Shown: piece by piece, positions 5,839 through 5,964 of the stretch | Numbering within the stretch: position 1 is the stretch's first letter | How the letters are laid out: each line of letters opens with the position of its first letter | From: an uncultured Clostridia bacterium | GTDB taxonomy: Bacteria; Bacillota; Clostridia; Peptostreptococcales; Anaerovoracaceae | DNA length: 5,964 nt | Assembly: GCA_934277655.1 (NCBI GenBank) | Contig: CAKQVC010000140.1 | Coordinates: 1 to 5,964 of the forward strand | Reading direction: 5' to 3' | Notes under the pieces: model-generated | The model's input: only the letters and a program-made list of their open reading frames with translations | Databases searched by the model: none | What the model was told of the DNA's origin: nothing | Translations under genes and position numbers: made by a program

Positions 5839-5964
5839 TTAAATGATGTGTTTTTCTTTTAATGCGGACACCAGGTTTTCAGCCTTTTCCTTCGGCGTAT
5901 CGCCTTCTACGCTGATTCCTGCTCCCTTTGGCTTTGGTGTAAAGGATCTGAATACATTTGTAGG
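5839..5964 (-). CDS. etfB: Electron transfer flavoprotein beta subunit, C-terminal 41 residues only
   Basis: The minus strand is open from the right edge to TAA at 5839, giving 41 residues that begin PTNVFRSFTPKPKGAG and end LVSALKEKHII. The segment GAGISVEGDTPKEKAENLVSALKEKHII matches the usual EtfB tail (EGDTPxEKAxxLVxxLKEKxxI), which wraps around the alpha subunit. Its place 21 bp upstream of etfA, in the normal etfB-etfA order, supports this. The start and the nucleotide/FAD-binding part lie outside the window, so the type of ETF cannot be judged from it. Confidence 0.88.
   Translation of the reverse strand, partial: PTNVFRSFTPKPKGAGISVEGDTPKEKAENLVSALKEKHII

Noticed and set aside
1..5964. 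Mobile elements, CRISPR arrays, tRNA or rRNA genes
   Set aside because: No transposase or integrase motifs, no regularly spaced repeats and no tRNA-like cloverleaf were seen on either strand.

Overview
The window looks like a chromosomal stretch from an anaerobic, amino-acid- or butyrate-type fermenting member of the Bacillota (Clostridia or a relative). Three things point there: moderate base composition with strong AAGGAG-type ribosome binding sites; a set of CoA-ester fermentation enzymes (ETF, thiolase, dehydratase, CoA-transferase); and a PAS/AAA+ sigma-54-dependent regulator next to them. The genus cannot be fixed from the sequence alone. All supported genes lie on the minus strand, so transcription runs from high to low coordinates.

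Layout in transcription order. The window opens with the last 41 residues of EtfB (5964-5839), then complete EtfA (5817-4750) 21 bp later. A 272-bp gap (4749-4478) follows; it holds a strong hairpin and a doubtful 56-codon ORF. Next come a complete thiolase (4477-3275), a FabZ-type hotdog dehydratase (3225-2785) and a 4-hydroxybutyrate/butyrate-type CoA-transferase (2711-1392). A convincing intrinsic terminator (1341-1288) closes this block. After it a sigma-70-like promoter (1261-1232), with a palindrome over its -10 box, drives a gene for a PAS plus AAA+ sigma-54 activator (1102 to the left edge). That gene is cut off before its DNA-binding domain.

How the genes could work together (inference from families). 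The thiolase joins or splits acyl-CoA units. The FabZ-type enzyme interconverts 3-hydroxyacyl and 2-enoyl thioesters. EtfAB carries electrons to or from an acyl-CoA dehydrogenase that is not in the window. The CoA-transferase swaps CoA between acetyl-CoA and a short-chain acid such as butyrate. No 3-hydroxyacyl-CoA dehydrogenase or acyl-CoA dehydrogenase is seen, so the pathway is incomplete here and probably continues upstream of etfB. The sigma-54 regulator is a plausible controller, but I found no good -24/-12 promoter inside the window, so its target probably lies outside.

I found no mobile element, CRISPR array, tRNA or rRNA. The families are all known. The points worth a second look are the FabZ-type protein in a CoA-ester operon, the repeated palindromic motif around the regulator promoter, the structured etfA-thiolase gap, and unusual residues in the thiolase signature motifs.
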